Assembly (NCBI GenBank): GCA_907163375.1
Contig: CAJQUW010011581.1
Location: 55,624-119,623, forward strand
DNA length: 64,000 nucleotides
Reading direction: 5' to 3'
From: Prostheceraeus crozeri
Taxonomy: Eukaryota > Platyhelminthes > Polycladida > Euryleptidae
Shown: positions 1 through 11,122 of the stretch, one piece after another
Layout of the letters: the number at the start of each line of letters is the position of its first letter
How positions within the stretch are numbered: position 1 is the first letter of the stretch
The notes under the pieces: generated by a model
The model's database searches: none
Seen by the model: the letters and a program-made list of their open reading frames with translations, nothing else
What the model was told of the DNA's origin: nothing
Program-made: the position numbers and the translations under genes

Positions 1-1477
1 CAAAGCCACTCTGACACTTAGGATTTTTTCAGCTGAGCTCCGACCTAAAATCTTGTAACAGCTCTAACTTTTGAACGGCTGGTCCGATTGACTCGCGGCA
101 AAAATGGCGTCGAGCAGTTTTTTCTCCTCTTTCAAACGAGTAGCTGTAAGACAAAATCCGTCCACTAGAACCAAAGTTAGAAGATTGCTGTCGGGGGGGG
201 GGGGGGTCAGTGAAATTTGATGAAAAATGTTTTGGTGAAGGTCCCAGGTCGAAATGACACACTTTGGAAAATTTTCAAAATTTTACCCATACACAGCCAC
301 TCTGACACAGGATTTTTTCAGCTGAGCTCCGACCTAAAATCTTGTAACAGCTCTAACTTTTGAACGGCTGGTCCGATTGACCCGCGGCAAAAATGGCGTC
401 GAGCAGTTTTTTCTCTTCTTTCAAACGACTAGCTGTAAGACAAAATCCGTCCACTAGAACCAAAGTTAGAAGATTGCTGTCGTGGGGGGGGGGTCAGTGA
501 AATTTGATGAAAATGTTTTGGTGAAGGTCCCAGGTCGAAATGACACACTTTGGAAAATTTTCAAAATTTTACCCATACACAGCCACTCTGACACTTAGGA
601 TTTTTTCAGCTGAGCTCCGACCTAAAATCTTGTAACAGCTCTAACTTTTGAACGGCTGGTCCGATTGACTCGCGGCAAAAATGGCGTCGAGCAGTTTTTT
701 CTCCTCTTTCAAACGAGTAGCTGTAAGACAAAATCCGTCCACTAGAACCAAAGTTAGAAGATTGCTGTCGGGGGGGGGGGGGGTCAGTGAAATTTGATGA
801 AAAATGTTTTGGTGAAGGTCCCAGGTCGAAATGACACACTTTGGAAAATTTTCAAAATTTTACCCATACACAGCCACTCTGACAGGATTTTTTCAGCTGA
901 GCTCCGACCTAAAATCTTGTAACAGCTCTAACTTTTGAACGGCTGGTCCGATTGACCCGCGGCAAAAATGGCGTCGAGCAGTTTTTTCTCTTCTTTCAAA
1001 CGACTAGCTGTAAGACAAAATCCGTCCACTAGAACCAAAGTTAGAAGATTGCTGTCGTGGGGGGGGGGGTCAGTGAAATTTGATGAAAATGTTTTGGTGA
1101 AGGTCCCAGGTCGAAATGACACACTTTGGAAAATTTTCAAAATTTTACCCATACACAGCCACTCTGACACTTAGGATTTTTTCAGCTGAGCTCCGACCTA
1201 AAATCTTGTAACAGCTCTAACTTTTGAACGGCTGGTCCGATTGACTCGCGGCAAAAATGGCGTCGAGCAGTTTTTTCTCCTCTTTCAAACGAGTAGCTGT
1301 AAGACAAAATCCGTCCACTAGAACCAAAGTTAGAAGATTGCTGTCGGGGGTGGGGGGGGGGTCAGTGAAATTTGATGAAAAATGTTTTGGTGAAGGTCCC
1401 AGGTCGAAATGACACAGTTTGGAAAATTTTCAAAATTTTACCCATACACAGCCACTCTGACACTTAGGATTTTTTCA
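1..1477. repeat. Dimeric tandem satellite, ~288-bp monomers, poly-G core
   Basis: The motif AGCCACTCTGACA recurs at 4, 295, 581, 872, 1157 and 1450, giving spacings of 291, 286, 291, 285 and 293. Two monomer variants alternate as A-B-A-B-A. Type A has CTCGCGGC and CGAGTAGCTG; type B has CCCGCGGC, CGACTAGCTG and GTCGTGGG before the G-run. The higher-order unit is therefore about 577 bp. Every monomer carries an uninterrupted or nearly uninterrupted run of about 9-13 G. The array starts outside the window and loses homology just after TTTTTTCAG near 1477. Short open frames on either strand repeat with the monomer and are not genes. Confidence 0.95.
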
Positions 1478-1486
1478 GGTGAGCTA

Positions 1487-1740
1487 CAACAGTCCACCCT
1501 CCCAACCTGGCCGGCACACCACGCCAACCTGGACAGCACATCACCGCGCGCTATACGACGGCCGGCCAGAGGGGGGGGGACGTCAGCGAACCTGGCGGAC
1601 GCACTTGGCCGGCACACCACGACACTCTGTCGTTCCAGAGGGGGGGGGAGTCAGACTCAAAGCACCACGGAGGCCGACCACGGCACTCTGCCGTTCCAGA
1701 GGGGGGGGGAAGTCAGCGACGGCGGCCATCTTGCGCTATC
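1487..1740. repeat. GC-rich poly-G minisatellite
   Basis: Three degenerate units with CCAGAGGGGGGGG start at 1566, 1635 and 1696 (spacings 69 and 61). They share CACTCTG(C/T)CGTTCCAGAG and GTCAGCGA. Composition changes abruptly from AT-rich to GC-rich here. The run of G followed by GTCAG also occurs in the neighbouring satellite, so the two arrays may share a distant origin; that is inference. Nothing coding is supported. Confidence 0.75.
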
Positions 1741-1753
1741 CAGAAGTGGAGTT

Positions 1754-2556
1754 TTACTTACTACTAGTATAGATAGGAGCATCGCCTTGTAGGAAAATGC
1801 CGCTTCCTTGAGATATCATGGGCCAAATTGGCAGGAGGTGCTCTGCAAGAATATTAGTATACTGTTCAGAATCATTGTGGATTTCGATTCTGACTAAATC
1901 CGTGAGGCCGTTTACAAAAAATGCTCCCCATACCGTTACATGAGCCACAGATCTATTAGGAAAGCTGCAAACATAGGTTCTGAATATCGGCATGCGAAGG
2001 GTCTTCGAACATACTGCACGCGGGATTGTCCTACGCAGAATCGCGATTCATCAGAAAACACAACTGTCTTCCACCTTCTAGAGCTCCATTTGGATTTTTG
2101 CCGAGTCCATTCAAGTCTGCAATCTTTATGGTCTTCAGTCAGTAGAGTTTTCCTTGGCGGTGCAAATGACTTGAGACCAGCATCTCGCAACCGATTCGAA
2201 ACTGTTCTTCTGTCACATTCAAGATGTGAGTCCTTCTTTATTTCTCTGGTAGACATGAAAGGATTTTCTGAAGACATCCTGACAATCTTTTCATCTTCTC
2301 GGTCACCTGTCACTTTCTTCCGCCCACAAGCACCTCGGTTGCTTCCTTCAGCTTGTCTATCGACAGACATCTCTGAAGATGCTTTTTTGACCGTGTTCCC
2401 TGAAATGCTCAAGCACTCAGCTATTTTTGGTTTTGAAAATAATGCATGAGTCCTTAATGCACAAATTTGACCTTTCATAAACTCAGTTAAGTCGGTACCG
2501 CGCAAAGCCATAGCTGACAGCGATCTAGAATGAAATGAACGAAGTGACACTTCCAA
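1754..2556 (-). pseudogene. Tc1-like transposase, truncated and frameshifted
   Basis: Tc1/mariner transposases cut and paste their element at TA sites. The minus-strand frame from 2556 carries a paired-type helix-turn-helix region (TEFMKGQICAL, then the CLSISGNTVKK recognition helix). A second N-terminal segment, STREIKK...DRRTVSNRLRDAGLKS, is followed by the first catalytic aspartate in VVFSDESRF. About residue 185 the frame shifts; the second frame (1993 to 1754) continues with HVTVWGAFF and LPIWPMISQGSGIFLQGDAPIYTS, the region of the second catalytic aspartate. The third acidic residue is absent because the copy ends at 1754 against the GC-rich minisatellite. The likely start is the internal ATG of MALRGTDLTEF. 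This is a dead copy, about two thirds of a normal Tc1 protein. Terminal inverted repeats were not recognised. Confidence 0.88.
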
Positions 2557-3567
2557 ACCATTTTATTAACATCATGTTGGTTTCTTTGTGCAGTGTTCAC
2601 TCAAATCAGCAGATATTTATGGACTGTCCGCAGTATCAGCATGATCGCATTCGTTCGTTTAGATCATAATAGAACACTGGCGAATGTTGATTTGTTAACG
2701 TCGATTGCTGCCAACAATATGTTGCAACTTATCGGGTACTATATTTTTTTCCATGCCTGTATAGATGCTCTATCTCACACGTTAGAGGTTGTCGTGTAAT
2801 ATTTAGTCAGTTAACGAAACTGATGCAAAATGATATAATCAAAAGAAAACAAAACTATCAGACTGCTTGTTTTAAATGCTAAAAAACAAGTTGTGACTCC
2901 AACATTGTGCACAGAGCGCATGCAGGCAACCGTTAAATGGATATTCATGCACAGTCCAGTCTTTGTCAACATGGCCACATATTTGGTCGGAAATGTGAAG
3001 TCAATATCACGCAGAATCATCACAGCTTCAACATTCGATGACTCATTGCGTTAGCACTGGGATTCTATATTTAACGAAGTCTTGATAGAAACTGAACACC
3101 CTTTCCGTGAAATGCTAGAAGACAGATTTAGAATTTCAGGGAATTTCTTTCACCCAGGGCCAGACAGAAAGTAAGGACCGTTCCATTTAAAACTTCCCTT
3201 GCGAAATGATTTAGCCATTTCTTGTTATTCCCCATTTCCCACTTTCATCGTATACGTCTACTGACTTGTCATTGTAGACTAGTCAATACTATTATCATGT
3301 CTATTCGTTTTGCGAGACATCATATCCTGGAAATTATTTACTATATCATAATAATACCAGTAAGTCTTTTTAAGTCAATAGCTTCGTCGTATTCGTTTCA
3401 ATTCCATGTCATTTCGTGGTATTGTGCATTTGTAAGACTCAAGTTAAAACATGCCTCGTAGCAAAAGGGTTGAAAGTAAGAGTAAAAAGTCGATACCCAA
3501 TCATATCATTTTGTCCGGTCCTTCATCAAAAAAGAATAAATGTTTTTGGATATACCAAATTACTTAC
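2557..3567. other. No gene recognised
   Basis: About 1 kb of AT-rich sequence with only short shadow frames. It lies just 3' of the last DAZAP2 exon in this window and was searched on the minus strand for the expected C-terminal exon (GCPPN and GGYTIW-type motifs) without success. Confidence 0.5.
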
Positions 3568-3851
3568 AGGGATGCGTGCCTGCGTATTTCCATCAAATCT
3601 TGCACCGGCATCAAAAGCGCCCTTTACAACCACGGTAGCAGGGTTCTGTGGTCGCACTGGAATTCCTGCAGTTGGGTAATGCGGCTGCATCGGCGGCTGG
3701 CCGTAAGCCATGTAATTGTGCTGTGGCTGGATTCCTGGCATCGGTGCTTGCATAGGCATTCCTGTATAGCCTGGCGCTTGGGCAAAGGGCTGAGGATATT
3801 GTGGAGGATTTCCGTAGTATGGAGGAGGACCTGGATACGGATGATGTCCAG
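3568..3851 (-). CDS. DAZAP2: DAZAP2-like gene, third coding exon
   Basis: DAZAP2 is a small Pro/Tyr-rich adaptor that binds DAZ, WW-domain ubiquitin ligases and signalling kinases. This 284-bp exon encodes 94 residues: a Pro/Tyr/Gly/Met-rich stretch (HHPYPGPPPYYGNPP, then YTGMPMQAPMPG) followed by VVVKGAFDAGARFDGN. The latter matches the conserved VEGGYDAGARFG region of vertebrate DAZAP2. On the minus strand the acceptor reads CGTTGTAG and the donor is CCT|GTAAGT. It starts in phase 1 and ends in phase 0. The preceding exon (9308-9397) ends in phase 1 with C, so the junction gives Pro and reads HPQ-P-GHHPYPG without a break. The remaining ~40 residues usual for the family are not found; the last exon must lie left of the window or be unrecognised. 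Confidence 0.88.
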
Positions 3852-4028
3852 CTACAACGATATTTAGCAACTTTGTCAAACAAATGGATAACTGGTAATA
3901 TTGTTTTTATAATACAGAAAATATCAACCGTTTCCATGCGACCTCGGAGAATCGGGAAGTCAGTTGAACGTCTCTTGCTTTCATGAGGTCGAACAAACAT
4001 TTAAGTATGTCCTATCACTGACATAAGA

Positions 4029-6600
4029 ATAAAATACTTACTGCAAATCTAACATTTTCCGTCTTTCACATAGAAAATGAAGATCTAATAATTTCAGACG
4101 ATGATCATAGTCTTCGCAAGAAATTTTGCAACGTTTACAAACTTGTCGAGTGAAATATCGTTGGACTCTTTCGATGAAATCGATACCACGTTGTAAAATT
4201 GGGCAAAACATTTGACAATTGCATTCTAATATTGGTCTTACAAATACTTTATACGCATGAATCAAATAGTTTTTATTGTTAGACGCAAATCCTTTAAAAA
4301 TGGTATAAGTTCCAGGCTTTCGACGAAATTTTGTTACAATGAGAACTAAATTTCGTATCTATTGAAATTAGAACATCCAAATCAGTTTTACACAATTAAC
4401 ATTTTCTAGAAGCTTCATTTAAACTGTAAGTTATGTTGCTATTGTACACTCTGCCAACTGTAAACCCACAACATTTGCCTGATGCAATCTGCAGTTGTCA
4501 AGTATTGCACCGATGTTTGACTTACGCAGGGTCTCAGAATGGGGCGCCAATTGGCTTGTTTCCTTCAATCCTTCAAAAACTCAGAGTATTCTGCACTCAC
4601 GACTTAAAGGAGATGATGATCATAGCATTAAGATGTCAGATAATAGGATCAGAGAACAAGATTCCATCTCCTTCCTTGGATTAGCGGTTACGAAAGACTT
4701 GTCATGGAAACCGTACATCCAATCCATTAGCAAGCAGGCAGCTCAACGCATTGGTAGTCTCTATCGTGCCAGCAGCTATCTTCCACCACAGACTGTCTGC
4801 TATCTTTACAAGTCCACTATTCGTCCTCTGATGGAGTATTGTTGTCATCTGTGGGCAGGCGCCCCACAAACGCATCTTAACCTCCTTGAACGGGTTGAGA
4901 AACGTGTCAAGAATCTCATGGGTGAAAAACTTGCTAGCAAGTTGCAGCCGCTCTCCGTCAGACGGGATGTTGCTTCACTCAGTCTCTTCTACAGGTACTA
5001 TTTCGGTAGAAGCAGCTCTGCAGTAAATGAGTGCGTACCCAAACCTAAGATCTTCTCCAGAAGCACACGCAGAGCTAATGCACTCACATGCTATAATGTG
5101 AGCTTAGAACGCGCACGTACTGAGTCGCTCGAAAAGCTTTTTTGTTCGCACGGCACAGCTTTGGAATCAGCTTCCCCAGACCACTTTCCCTGACCAATAC
5201 AATCTTGATACTTTCAAGAGGCGTGCGAATAGGTTTCTGATGGGGGCAGCTTAATCAGATTATAAGATCTGTTTTTTTTCTTTTATTTATTTACAGTAAT
5301 ACAATTTATTAGTTTTTCATTGAGTAACCCCTAGCTTCGTTCATGGCTCATAGCTGTGCTAGGGGTGAAAATTCAGTAAAAAAAAAAAAACCACTTCTCA
5401 AAATTATGGAGACCCTTAATAAGTGACGGGGGACTGATGGTATTGCGGGCATGATGTATTTTGCAATCATCCGCAAATAATTTAGTAGTTGTTCCTTCGC
5501 CAAAACACTGGGTCAAATCATTTATGTAATTGATATTACTGGGTTATTGTGGCACTCCACTCAGAACCGATGTTGGTTTTGAAACTGATCCATTTATGGG
5601 AACGGATTGAAGCCTGTTCGTAAGAAAGGATGTGATCCAATTTAGCAACTCGTATTTTATTCCACATGTTTTTAATTTCAGATGTAATTTACGGTGAATA
5701 ACAGAATCGAAGGTTTCAGCAATATCAATAAAGATACAATCAATTCTTAGTCACACAAGGTTGATATCCAATTGAATAAAGATGCAAGAATTTGCGTGGT
5801 TGAGGATATCTTTGTTAGATCCGTACTGATGTTCGGTGATGACATTATTATCTATAAAGCGCTTCATTAATCTATCTGCGATTATGCGTTCCATTACTTT
5901 ACAAATAAAAGATGTTAAGGAAATAGGACGATAGTTTGTAGGTGAAGAAGATCTATATTTTCTGTTCACCAGTTGACGAACCTGTGAGCATGGGCAACTC
6001 GAATAGATAAGCTAGAAATGGAGTAATTGCATGTGCCACTTGTTTCAGAACATAAGATGGGAGAGAATCTGGCGTTCGAATTTTTCGTGAAAATTTCGAG
6101 GGTAAATTGACTAAAGCGTGTAATACCTTGGATACTGGAAGTTACCATTTATAGTCCGATTGTTTTGTCAATATTTGGACAAAATGGAGGATTATCGTGA
6201 TTATCAGATACAAATGCTGAGGAAAAATACTCATTCAGAGTATTAGCCTTGTCAGTATCATTTGTAATAGGGCTATCGTCATGATAATAAAGGGTAGGTG
6301 CGGGAGAGTAAAATGATTTCACATTTTTATTGTTGATTATGGACGACTCCTTCATATATGCGAGTTCTTGTACCAAGTTATTGTAATCTTGAGCGTACTT
6401 TTGGTATTTTAATTTGTCTTTTTTTGAAAGAAGGGAGTATGACGAAAACCCTTGCCGTACATAGATACGTGTCTACTAATTTTTGCTACAGTGTATCTAG
6501 GATCAGATATCTGCTGGTGATGAAGAGTCACGCGCTTTCTAGATGCATCGCTTGTCTGACCTATGGCAGCTACAGCACTCGAGCTTATAAATAACATTGG
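4029..6600 (-). pseudogene. CR1/Jockey-type LINE ORF2 relic, host of a nested LINE
   Basis: This is a non-LTR retrotransposon polyprotein (endonuclease plus reverse transcriptase) on the minus strand. From 5' to 3' the pieces are: an endonuclease-end segment ISDPRYTVAKI (about 6500); a linker with KANTLNEYFSSAF (6149-6376); the RT start NYRPISLTSFICKVMERII (5969-5751); the RT active-site box LFADDCKIHH near 5490; DLDVLIS...FSSHCNKI near 4340; and the C-terminal VRPILECNCQMFCPIL (4265-4038). At least three frame changes and a deletion of the GSVLGPLLF part of RT motif B are visible. A plus-strand LINE (about 4440-5391) sits between the RT box and the C-terminal part. It lies in the second intron of the DAZAP2-like gene. 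Confidence 0.82.
4440..5391 (+). mobile_element. 5'-truncated CR1/Jockey-type LINE inserted in another LINE
   Basis: The plus strand encodes the RT C-terminal half and thumb: DLRRVSEWGANWLVSFNPSK, SISFLGLAVTKDLSW, STIRPLMEYCCHLWAGAP and RRDVASLSLFYRYYFG. The main frame stays open from about 4495 to 5193. The family's final segment (FFVRTAQLWNQLP...RRANRFLMGAA) lies in another frame and stops at about 5254, so there is one frameshift near 5140. A 12-A tail at 5379-5390 marks the 3' end. The 5' truncation point is not exact. The opposite-strand LINE continues on both sides, so this copy is the younger of the two. Confidence 0.85.
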
Positions 6601-7994
6601 AGGACCAGCAAGAAATATTCTGATTGATAGAAAAACTCTTCAGACCATCTTTGGTAAGGAAAGAAATACAGGTACTAGGTGTAATGATATGCAATTGTAA
6701 TATTTATATATACTACACATAACTTGCGTGCATGCGTATATACACATATTATATATTTATTGTAGGTCGGATGTATATAAGTCTGGAGGTCGGATGACGA
6801 TTTATCAGCATCTGATTTACTGATTCTCTACAATAGGGTACACTACACTGATGACGGCAAATAAGCCAAAAACGCTTGTAGTTCCCGTAATGATTTAAGT
6901 CAGATTTTGTTCTCATCTCTTTATTTTCATCCTTTAGGGGTCTCGGCTCATGATTAAGATTATCGAACGGTATGTCTGGGAAACCGATGGATGGTGATCG
7001 GAACGAACGGCTTTCTTGCTTGATTGAACGTGATTGAACGTGATTGAACGGTAATTTAACCCCGGAATGCCCAGTATAAGAAAAAATGGTAGAAAGTCCT
7101 TGATACTCCTAAAATTGTTTGTTGAATAAAGCAGCTTTTTGAATTTTGTGTGCCAATTTGGGCATTGCCATTGGGCTTTCGTGGTAGTGGAACCTCGAAA
7201 TTTCGATAAATGAAAAATATATTGATGCTCTTAGAAATTGCTTGTTTAAGCATTAAAACTTCAGTTCAATGACATTTCGTGAATAAAGTAACAAGAAACT
7301 TGCTATTACACAATGCTTCCACTTCTTGTCATTGATTTAGTATTCCGAAAATAGATGTGCTACTAATAAACTACTGAAACATCTACGCTATCAACATCAT
7401 TACGGTTAAGCAGTAGTGAAAACTGAAGAAGTTTCACGTCCTTCCATGAGGCAACTAAATTTGTCATGATATGCACTAAATTATCATTTAATTCATCACT
7501 TGGTCGCAAAACATTGAACGGTTGGATTCAAAAGCTGTGATGAAGTATGCCTACTTGCACTGTAAGTGTCAATCTGACCTTTACTTCTTAAAAATAGCAT
7601 GTATTATATTGCGTTGCATCAAGCGAAGTCATAAACTGGGGCGGGGGCCCGCTGCAGGCAACTCGATTTTTGCGGAAAGCGGGCATTCGCCTGCGGGAAC
7701 GGGCATGTACAATAATGGCTTTATCTTCGAATTCATATCCGGCCAGTGGATATGCAGGTAGGGATTCATGGCGGCATACATGACGTGGGCCTAATGCATG
7801 TAAGCTAAGCTCATTATGCAACTGAATCTAGTTACTATAGAATTTAGTCACATCGTATTTCTGAAGGGTTGACCTAGGCCTATGCTGGCTGGAAAGTTCC
7901 AAGCTTTGTGTAAGCGAAGTGTCAAATGGGTGACATCGACCCATCGTCACCTATAGCAACTTCGTGCAGCGTGATGCTGCTAAAGCGTGCTATA
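6601..7994. other. No gene recognised
   Basis: Intronic or intergenic AT-rich sequence. The only structure noted is a tiny array of three TGATTGAACG units at 7021-7050. Confidence 0.5.
7021..7050. repeat. Three tandem 10-bp units
   Basis: TGATTGAACG occurs three times without a mismatch. It is a small local array with no evident function. Confidence 0.9.
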
Positions 7995-8302
7995 GGCTAA
8001 CCATGACGACAGAAGGATTTTGACTTCCTCTATGGATTTTGACATTCTCTACTTTGATTGGGTCTGAAAACAAGGCTTGTGTGACGTGCAACGTTTGATG
8101 TCAACTTATGTTTCGTTCTGTCATCGCGGGACAATACCGACAACGACTACGGCTAACCATGACGACAGAAGGATTTTGACTTCCTCTATGGATTTTGACA
8201 TTCTCTACTTTGATTGGGTCTGAAAACAAGGCTTGTGTGACGTGCAACGTTTGATGTCAACTTATGTTTCGTTCTGTCATCGCGGGACAATACCGACAAC
8301 GA
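7995..8302. repeat. Perfect 152-bp tandem duplication
   Basis: The segment 7995-8146, starting GGCTAACCATGACGAC and ending CCGACAACGA, is repeated at 8151-8302. I see no difference between the copies, and four bases (CTAC) separate them. The identity implies a very recent duplication, a length polymorphism, or an assembly duplication. Confidence 0.93.
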
Positions 8303-9307
8303 ATTTTCCGATAGTGCAGCTTGTTATTTCGTGATGTCAGATAGAACATCCTGCATGATGACCTGCGTTTCCATATAAATCATCATTTTTCTTCTTTATC
8401 TTCAATATTTTGCAGTAGCTACCTCTACTATACTTAGTTATAATCCATTTTGACTTCGTACTTTCTCAGTTTGCAACATTTTATTCAATTCATCTGTTTA
8501 TCTTCAATTGCCCCACATTTCTCTGTTCATTTTCCAATTATCGCGTATTCGCGCAACCAATGAAATTTTCATGAACCAGTAGGAACATTGTCTATCCAGA
8601 TAAGAATAAAATCTAATAGATGAACAAATGAATGATTTTGCAAATTTGTAATGTGACAATGCCCTACACATGTAAGGGTTCTTTCTTGAGCATCATTTGG
8701 ATTCTTTTAATTCTCAGAGGGCCTAAGCATCCGTATGGGAGAGTTATTGCATTCCTTGAGTATCTCTACATGAAATTTGAATCATTTATCCCTCTCAAAA
8801 GATAAATTTTCATGGGTTGCAATTCCTTCAGATCACAAGCCGAATAAAAACATTTCGGACGCCATTGCAAGACTTGATACGTAATGGAATGAAAGAGGAT
8901 ACATAAGAATACATTCAGACCATTTTGAACCAAGACGCATGAGAAAAAAGCATAGGACCAGGCTGAATTAGTTATTTATGTATTAATCAACTTATTCTCT
9001 TCTTAAAAGCTATCGCTACATTTTCGCACGTTTTCTTACATTCTATATAAATGAACTGTCATCGACATTGTTCAAGTCTGGGTACATATTTGTTATCGAT
9101 ACCCAAATATACTGGAACCCAGCAATATCCACATCATTCGTGTGTTAGCTGATAAATGATTGTTGCATTTATGGAGGTTAAATTTCAATTCGTAGTGCAA
9201 AGAAAAATAGAAAAGTCTAATTTATTGGTACTATTGAGTACAGTGTCAATGTAGTGTTAAGAATTGACAATATATACTGTGAGTTTTTGAAAGTGTAATG
9301 TACATAC
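8303..9307. other. No gene recognised
   Basis: Intron sequence of the DAZAP2-like gene if the exon chain is right. There are no open frames or repeats of note. Confidence 0.45.
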
Positions 9308-9397
9308 GCTGTGGATGACCTCCAGGATAAGGCGGGCAAGAGGAGTCCATTGGTGCAGATGGCTGAGACGGTGGGAAAGGCGCATTCCTGGATTTAT
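9308..9397 (-). CDS. DAZAP2: DAZAP2-like gene, second coding exon
   Basis: This 90-bp exon on the minus strand has a strong acceptor (TTTTTTTCATTTCAG) and donor (CAGC|GTATGT). It encodes KSRNAPFPPSQPSAP then MDSSCPPYPGGHPQ, a proline-rich N-terminal segment of the kind DAZAP2 proteins have. It starts and ends in phase 1. Upstream it fits the 7-base coding exon at 14151-14157 (ATG GAC G), giving MDDKSRNAP. Downstream it fits the exon at 3568-3851. The phase match on both sides is the main support, since the segment itself is low in complexity and would be weak alone. Confidence 0.78.
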
Positions 9398-9549
9398 CTG
9401 AAATGAAAAAAATCAAGATATAAGAATGTCTCGTATATTTCAACTTCTAACACAACGAATTTCGAAGGTACCACTTGAATGCACCTGCAACCAAAACGTT
9501 CCAGTAACTTTGGAAAGCTTCAAAAACAGAAAATTTTAGAAGTAATTAA

Positions 9550-11020
9550 CAGAAGTGCAACCTCGACCTTGACCTCAACCTCGATTAAGCAGATTTTAAT
9601 GGAGGTCGAGGGCGGACTGAACATTAGTCACATAATTACAGAAATTTTTCAGCATTTCATATTTTTTTAAATTTGTTCCTTTGCCATAGTGATTTGCTCC
9701 TTTATCCCTACTTATCGGACATATGATGAATGGACAATTGGAATGATAGAAAATTTGGATGATTGTAGCAAATACTATTGGAAACAAAGAAATAAAAAGC
9801 TAAGAAATATACGAGCTTCTGCATGGAACGAGACCGAAGATGAGACTTTCACAGAATGTTCTACACCCCATGAACAATACGAAGATGCGCGCTTTCCGAG
9901 TTCCTTTGATCTACTTGTATAGACAAGGAGAAAGAAAAAGGCATGCTAACTGAAGAAAAATTAAAGCTTTCGACCAAATATCAGTTTGGTGTGTTTACTC
10001 CGACTAATCGAGATCTACTAACTCTAGCGCAATGGTTTTTGGCAAGATATATCTTCATGGCATGAAGTCATGTAATGGCAAGATATATCTTCAGGTCTTA
10101 TAACCATACCTCTACCTACAAAAACTAGACATATTTGGATTCAGCAAGCATCTTCAACATAAATAATAATTTATAACAGGTAAACATAAAATTTTGATCA
10201 AATTTTAGCTCAAACCTTAAGCATTTAACCACATTCTTGTAAATATCGCACATCGAAGTTGTTTCTAGCACTTGATAGAAGACGATCATGTCTAAAACTA
10301 TGTAGCTAGAGTCAATAGATCTCGCATAGTCGGAGTAAATACACCAAACTTGCATTGATCGAAAACTTCAATTAACATGTCTTTTTCTTTGATATTGTTT
10401 GTAGATCAAAGGAACTCGATTGAACTCGGAAGGTGCACATTCTGAACATGCTGTGAAAGCTTCATCTTCCGTCTCGTTCAATGCAGAAGTTCGTCCTGGC
10501 GGCGGGACTACAAGCATATTTCTGTGTTACCGTAGTATAAGTTACAATCATTCAAATTGTATTTTCGAATATATATCTAAATTTGTATTCGAGATTCTTG
10601 TGTCCAAAGCAAGCACTTGTTGAGATTGGACGTGAGGCCTCATACCACTAAATAATTTCAATGAATTTTTTTACTCTTTTAATTTACAAAATTATTTTGC
10701 GATTATCTGATATCATAGCAATGCTTTGAGCGCATCCTGAATAATAATCATTTTTTATCTGCAATTGTTAGTATAAAGCATAGTTTCCCTTCACATAAGC
10801 ATAAGCATAAAGCATATGTGGTAATTCACTATTTAAAACTACAATAAATTATATTCAGATTTTCAGTGTGTTGCCACAACGTGATTAATAACATTGTAAA
10901 CACAAATATTTTTGTTTTCCCTTCATGCACGTGTACGGTACTAAAGTCAATCAATATAACTTATTTCGGAGTCGACCTCGACCTCGATTAAAATCTAATC
11001 GAGGTTGCATCACTGGTTAT
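9550..11020. mobile_element. Foldback DNA element, copy 1 (hAT-like termini)
   Basis: A non-autonomous element of about 1.46 kb. The left end reads GTGCAACCTCGACC; the right end reads TAATCGAGGTTGCATCACTG, its inverse. The interior is also palindromic: GCATGGAACGAGACCGAAGA near 9820 returns inverted near 10460 (TCTTCCGTCTCGTTCAATGC), and TTTGGTGTGTTTACTCCGAC near 9990 returns inverted near 10335. The turn lies near 10120-10200. A second copy with the same architecture is at 51655-53112. No transposase is encoded. CAGTG-type ends suggest hAT, but no clear 8-bp target duplication was found. Confidence 0.8.
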
Positions 11021-11122
11021 TAGTGAGTAAGCTATGTCCCTTCTTCATAGTCGCTTAGTTAAGTCACATTTACACTTTTGTAGTTCTATGTGAGAGTAGA
11101 AATCACGAGTCATTGAGTTTTA

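Noticed and set aside
29-262. 77-codon minus-strand frame, repeated exactly at 606-839
   Set aside because: It is the satellite monomer read as protein; it repeats with the array and is not a gene.
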